This document shows positions 60,744-64,000 of a stretch of DNA of 64,000 nucleotides, one piece after another. Origin of the DNA: Winogradskyella haliclonae (lineage in GTDB: Bacteria; Bacteroidota; Bacteroidia; Flavobacteriales; Flavobacteriaceae); the NCBI RefSeq assembly GCF_014635865.1, contig NZ_BMDQ01000003.1, positions 248,001-312,000 of the forward strand. The letters run 5' to 3'. Every line of letters starts with the position of its first letter. Positions within the stretch are counted from its first letter, which is position 1. Both the position numbers and the translations under genes were made by a program. The notes below the pieces were generated by a model, which did not search any database, had not been told where the DNA came from, and saw only the letters and a program-made list of their open reading frames with translations.

Positions 60744-61538
60744 TTAGAGTCTATCAATCAATAAAATGGTACTTGTAACTACCGTCACAATACTAAGTAT
60801 TGTTGTAAATGTCTGTATACCATCAGTTCCAGTCCCCAATGATTTTTGCACAAGAGGGTCTACAATAATAATATCATTAGGTTGTATGTAATAATATGGT
60901 GATTTCATCACATTAATATCCGTCAAATCTAAACGATGAATCTCCTGACCATGAGGGTATTGTCTTAAAATACGAACAGCTTTTTTATTTCCTACCACTG
61001 GTATATCTCCTGCATTAGCAATAGCTTCTAAAATAGTCGCACGTTCTTGAAAAAGAACTTGCGAGCCTGTGCTATTGATTTCTCCTAATGTAGTATATCT
61101 TAAACCTGCCAGTTTTACCGTTACAAATATTTGTGAAAACTCATTAAATTCTGTTTCTAATAAACGTTTCTTTATTAAATCTTCTATTTCTGTAGCGGTT
61201 AAATTTAATACTTGAAATTCTTCGAGCTGAGGGATTTTAATATTACCTCTCAAATCTACAGTAAACCCATCAAAATAGGCACGTTCTTGAGGGCTAGCCT
61301 CTAGAGAACCTTCACCAGTAGGGTTAAAAATTGTTGCATCCTCTTGATTGAGGACTTTAATCCTAATATTTAAAATATCATTAATCTGAACACGATAAGG
61401 CTTTTGCTGCTCTACTAAATTAGGAATAGTATCATTAGAATTCCCTTTATCTTGTAGATATATAGTATTTCGTTGAGGCACACAAGACGTACAAAAGAAA
61501 AGGCCTAGACATAAAATAGCCAATAAATAGCGAGTCAT
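60744..61538 (-). CDS. Polysaccharide export outer-membrane lipoprotein (Wza-like)
   Basis: A 264-residue lipoprotein when started at ATG 61538 (MTRYLLAILCLGLFFCTSC), which gives a proper signal and lipobox; a GTG seven codons upstream lies inside the promoter and is rejected. The Poly_export domain follows (VQINDILNIRIKVLNQ, later LRGNIKIPQLEEFQVLNLTA), then an SLBB-like region (YTTLGEINSTGSQVLFQERA) and a C-terminal hydrophobic helix (FTTILSIVTVVTSTILLI). It forms the outer-membrane exit channel. First gene of the polysaccharide operon. Confidence 0.93.
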   Translation of the reverse strand: MTRYLLAILCLGLFFCTSCVPQRNTIYLQDKGNSNDTIPNLVEQQKPYRVQINDILNIRIKVLNQEDATIFNPTGEGSLEASPQERAYFDGFTVDLRGNIKIPQLEEFQVLNLTATEIEDLIKKRLLETEFNEFSQIFVTVKLAGLRYTTLGEINSTGSQVLFQERATILEAIANAGDIPVVGNKKAVRILRQYPHGQEIHRLDLTDINVMKSPYYYIQPNDIIIVDPLVQKSLGTGTDGIQTFTTILSIVTVVTSTILLIDRL

Positions 61539-61558
61539 ATATAAAATAGGTTTACACA

Positions 61559-61587
61559 CAAATATAATCTAACGCTAGAAATAACAA
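61559..61587 (-). promoter_or_regulatory. Promoter of the polysaccharide operon
   Basis: Read on the minus strand: TTG at 61587-61585, 18 nt, then TATATTTG at 61566-61559. This matches the Bacteroidota sigma factor consensus (TTG, 17-23 nt, TAnnTTTG) exactly. It ends 20 nt before the ATG of wza and is the only strong promoter I see for the 32-kb gene row. Confidence 0.75.
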
Positions 61588-61597
61588 AACTATTGAG

Positions 61598-61625
61598 TTG
61601 CTTTTTGGATTAATTCCCATATTTG
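61598..61625 (+). promoter_or_regulatory. Promoter of the ABC-F gene
   Basis: TTG at 61598-61600, 17 nt, CATATTTG at 61618-61625 (one mismatch to TAnnTTTG). It is divergent from the wza promoter, and the two -33 elements are only 10 bp apart. It ends 16 nt before the TTG start codon at 61642. Confidence 0.6.
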
Positions 61626-61641
61626 CAAAAAACCGAACAAC

Positions 61642-63504
61642 TTGAATTACTTAAATGTTGAAAACATATCTAAGTCTTATGGTGAACTAGAATTGTTCAG
61701 TAATATTTCTTTTAGTATTCACAAAGACCAAAAGATTGCTTTTGTAGCTAAAAACGGAAGCGGAAAAACGTCAATACTTAATATTTTATCTGGTAAAGAC
61801 ACGCCTGATTCTGGCCAAATAGTCGTTCGTAAAGGTTTAAAACTGGCTTTTCTTGACCAAGAGCCAAATCTTAATGGCAAACTCACAATTGAAGAAAGCA
61901 TTTTTACAAGTGATTTACCAATTCTAAAAGTTATAGAAACTTATGAAAAAGCACTTCAAAACCCTGAGAATACTGAGACCTATCAGTCAGCTTTCGAAGA
62001 CATGGACCGGCATAATGCTTGGGAATTCGAAACACAGTTTCAACAAATTCTATCGCAACTAAAACTTAATGACCTAAAGGCAAAGATAAATTCACTTTCA
62101 GGAGGACAAAAAAAACGTTTATCGTTAGCAAAAGCCCTAATAAGCAAACCTGACATTCTCATTTTAGATGAGCCCACCAATCATTTAGATTTAGAAATGA
62201 TAGAATGGCTCGAGGATTATTTTGCCAAAACCCAACAAACATTATTCATGGTAACACATGACCGTTACTTTTTAGAACGTGTCTGTAACGAAATCATCGA
62301 ATTAGATCATGGTAAAATGTTCACTTACAAAGGTAATTACTCTTACTACCTCGAAAAAAAAGAAGCGCGTATTGCTAATGAACTAACCGAAGTTGGTAAG
62401 GCCAAACAGCTCTTTAAGAAAGAACTTGATTGGATGCGTCGTCAACCTAAAGCGCGTACAACAAAATCTAAAAGTCGGATTGATGATTTCTTCGAAATAA
62501 AAAAGAAAGCGCATCAACGTCGTAAAGACCATGTTATTCAGCTTGAAATTAGCATGGAACGTTTAGGCAGTAAAATTATTGAATTTCATAATGTCTCGAA
62601 AGCTTTCAAAGACAGAGTAATTCTTAATGGTTTTGATTACACTTTTAAAAAAGGAGAACGCATTGGGATTATTGGGAAAAATGGCACAGGAAAATCGACA
62701 TTTCTAAACATGCTTACCCAATCCTTGCAACCAGATGGAGGAAAAATCGTTGTTGGAGAAACTGTAAAATTTGGTTATTATACTCAAGGCGGTATCAAGG
62801 CAAAACCAAATCAAAAAGTTATTGATGTAGTTAGAGACTATGGCGATTATATACCATTAGCAAAAGGGCGACAAATAAGTGCACAACAATTATTAGAACG
62901 TTTTTTATTCGACCGAAAAAAGCAATATGATTTTGTTGAAAAATTGAGTGGCGGTGAGCAAAAACGGTTGTACTTATGTACCGTATTAATTCAGAATCCT
63001 AATGTTTTAATTTTAGATGAGCCCACTAACGACCTAGACATAGTAACCCTTAACGTCCTAGAAAGCTTCTTGTTGGACTTCCCAGGCTGTCTATTGGTCG
63101 TTTCTCATGACCGTTACTTTATGGATAAAATTGTGGATCATTTGTTTGTATTTCAAGGTGAAGGTATTGTAGATGATTTTCCTGGAAACTACTCTGATTA
63201 TCGTGCTTATGAAACCAGTCAACCTAAACAAGTCTCAAAATCAGAAAAAACCGAAAACACCTTAAATACCAAGCAAAATAAAGCTAATAAGCTCTCTTAT
63301 AACGAGCAGAAAGAATACAAAAACTTAGAATCTAAAATTCGTTCTTTAGAATTAGATAAAAAAGCTCTAGAAGCCAAATTTCTGAATCCTGATTTAACAC
63401 AAGAAGATATCGCAAAACTATCTGAAGATCTCCAAACTATCATAGACACCATCGAAGAAAAAGAAATGCGATGGTTTGAATTAGCTGAAAAATTTGAAGG
63501 ATAA
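61642..63504 (+). CDS. ABC-F family ATPase (Uup-like)
   Basis: A 620-residue cytoplasmic protein with two ATP-binding domains and no membrane part, so of the ABC-F type acting on ribosomes or DNA. Domain 1: Walker A VAKNGSGKTSILNILSGKD, signature LSGGQKKRLSLAKAL, Walker B ILILDEPTNHLD. Domain 2: GIIGKNGTGKSTFLNML, KLSGGEQKRLYLCTVL and VLILDEPTNDLD. The linker carries the basic RRQPKARTTKSKSRI stretch and the C-terminal coiled coil (ESKIRSLELDKKALEAKF) is typical of Uup. The start is TTG, with no in-frame ATG before the promoter. Confidence 0.92.
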   Translation: MNYLNVENISKSYGELELFSNISFSIHKDQKIAFVAKNGSGKTSILNILSGKDTPDSGQIVVRKGLKLAFLDQEPNLNGKLTIEESIFTSDLPILKVIETYEKALQNPENTETYQSAFEDMDRHNAWEFETQFQQILSQLKLNDLKAKINSLSGGQKKRLSLAKALISKPDILILDEPTNHLDLEMIEWLEDYFAKTQQTLFMVTHDRYFLERVCNEIIELDHGKMFTYKGNYSYYLEKKEARIANELTEVGKAKQLFKKELDWMRRQPKARTTKSKSRIDDFFEIKKKAHQRRKDHVIQLEISMERLGSKIIEFHNVSKAFKDRVILNGFDYTFKKGERIGIIGKNGTGKSTFLNMLTQSLQPDGGKIVVGETVKFGYYTQGGIKAKPNQKVIDVVRDYGDYIPLAKGRQISAQQLLERFLFDRKKQYDFVEKLSGGEQKRLYLCTVLIQNPNVLILDEPTNDLDIVTLNVLESFLLDFPGCLLVVSHDRYFMDKIVDHLFVFQGEGIVDDFPGNYSDYRAYETSQPKQVSKSEKTENTLNTKQNKANKLSYNEQKEYKNLESKIRSLELDKKALEAKFLNPDLTQEDIAKLSEDLQTIIDTIEEKEMRWFELAEKFEG

Positions 63505-63507
63505 TTA

Positions 63508-64000
63508 ATGTATCAAATACTTGCTTACATAACGTTTTTATTAAAATCTACCAATCAACATGGGGTGCACTCCCCTTTTGTGTATGATTTTATCACAAAA
63601 TGCCTCTATGATAAAAGACATTATGAAGCTTATGGCAAGTTAAAAGCATATAGAAAACAGCTATTACAATCTAAAGATATCCTTGAGATAAAAGACTTTG
63701 GAGCTGGCTCTAAACGCATGAGTGCCAATAAGCGTAGTGTTTCTAAAATGGTAAAAAACTCCAGCAGTAGTTTTAAATATACTAAATTGTTATTCAGAAT
63801 TTCAAAATACTTTCAATTTAAAGATACTCTAGAATTAGGCACATCTTTAGGAGTAGGAGCACAAGCCCTCTCCCTTGGGAATATAAACAATCAAATCGTT
63901 ACGATTGAAGGCTGCCCAAATACATTTCAATATTCTAAAAACAAATTCAAAGCATTAAAACTTTCAAATATATCATGTATTAATTCAGATTTTAAATCAG
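63508..64000 (+). CDS. SAM-dependent methyltransferase (partial, runs off the window)
   Basis: The frame opens ATG 63508 (MYQILAYITFLLKSTNQHGV) and stays open to the window edge for 164 codons. The HGVHSPFVYDFITKCLYD opening is typical of a flavobacterial class I methyltransferase family; the SAM motif is visible as DTLELGTSLGVGAQAL and IVTIEGCPN. The substrate is unknown. It starts 3 nt after the ABC-F stop, so they are probably cotranscribed. Confidence 0.85.
   Translation, partial: MYQILAYITFLLKSTNQHGVHSPFVYDFITKCLYDKRHYEAYGKLKAYRKQLLQSKDILEIKDFGAGSKRMSANKRSVSKMVKNSSSSFKYTKLLFRISKYFQFKDTLELGTSLGVGAQALSLGNINNQIVTIEGCPNTFQYSKNKFKALKLSNISCINSDFKS

Noticed and set aside
1-64000. tRNA or rRNA genes, CRISPR arrays, insertion sequences, prophage or integrase genes
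   Set aside because: None could be recognised in the sequence or among the encoded proteins; a tRNA scan was not possible here.

Overview
This 64 kb AT-rich window looks like chromosome of a marine Flavobacteriaceae bacterium (Bacteroidota; Winogradskyella/Psychroserpens/Formosa-like, exact genus not resolved). The evidence is a PorV-type outer-membrane protein, DUF6090, 2TM-domain and HGVHSPFVY-type methyltransferase families, lipoproteins with short signal peptides, lack of clear Shine-Dalgarno sites, and promoters of the Bacteroidota type (TTG, about 18 nt, TAnnTTTG).

1-3.6 kb is an accessory island of small co-oriented genes and gene remnants. They are separated by five related folded elements of about 118-150 bp. 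The elements start 5-12 nt after a stop codon (one overlaps it) and are built like integron attC sites. At two successive junctions the bases after the presumed crossover G are the reverse complement of the start of the next element, which is what cassette-by-cassette insertion predicts. No integrase is present, so this looks like an orphan cassette array (CALIN-like), and is the most unusual thing in the window. Its cargo is a broken DUF6090 gene, a CBU_0592-like membrane protein with an ACT-domain protein, a membrane protein with an HELIH motif, an NTF2-like pseudogene and a lipoprotein.

3.7-29.3 kb is mostly core genome: a SulP transporter; a DUF4331(A)-DUF4331(B)-TPR-TonB receptor operon; LETM1-like and J-domain genes; a LytS/LytTR two-component operon with four copies of the 2TM domain and a candidate LytTR operator of direct repeats with 21-bp period; single-gene units with strong terminators (TPR lipoprotein, SpoIIAA-like protein, cyclophilin-FKBP fusion); RecQ without zinc cysteines; then kdsD, tatC, an AhpD-like protein, lptB, terC-like, pssA, a porV2-like gene and an Lnb/DUF4105 gene.

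29.3-61.5 kb is one co-directional (minus strand) surface-polysaccharide locus of 27 genes. It starts from a near-perfect promoter upstream of wza, continues through a Wzc-type tyrosine kinase, an ABC exporter (Wzm/Wzt-like), methyltransferases, an aminotransferase/acetyltransferase pair and 17 glycosyltransferases of the GT2, GT4 and GT-D types, and ends with an O-antigen ligase/polymerase-like protein and the initiating sugar-phosphate transferase. No Wzx flippase is visible, so the locus mixes parts of Wzy- and ABC-dependent pathways. A divergent promoter drives an ABC-F ATPase at 61.6 kb, followed by a methyltransferase cut by the window end.
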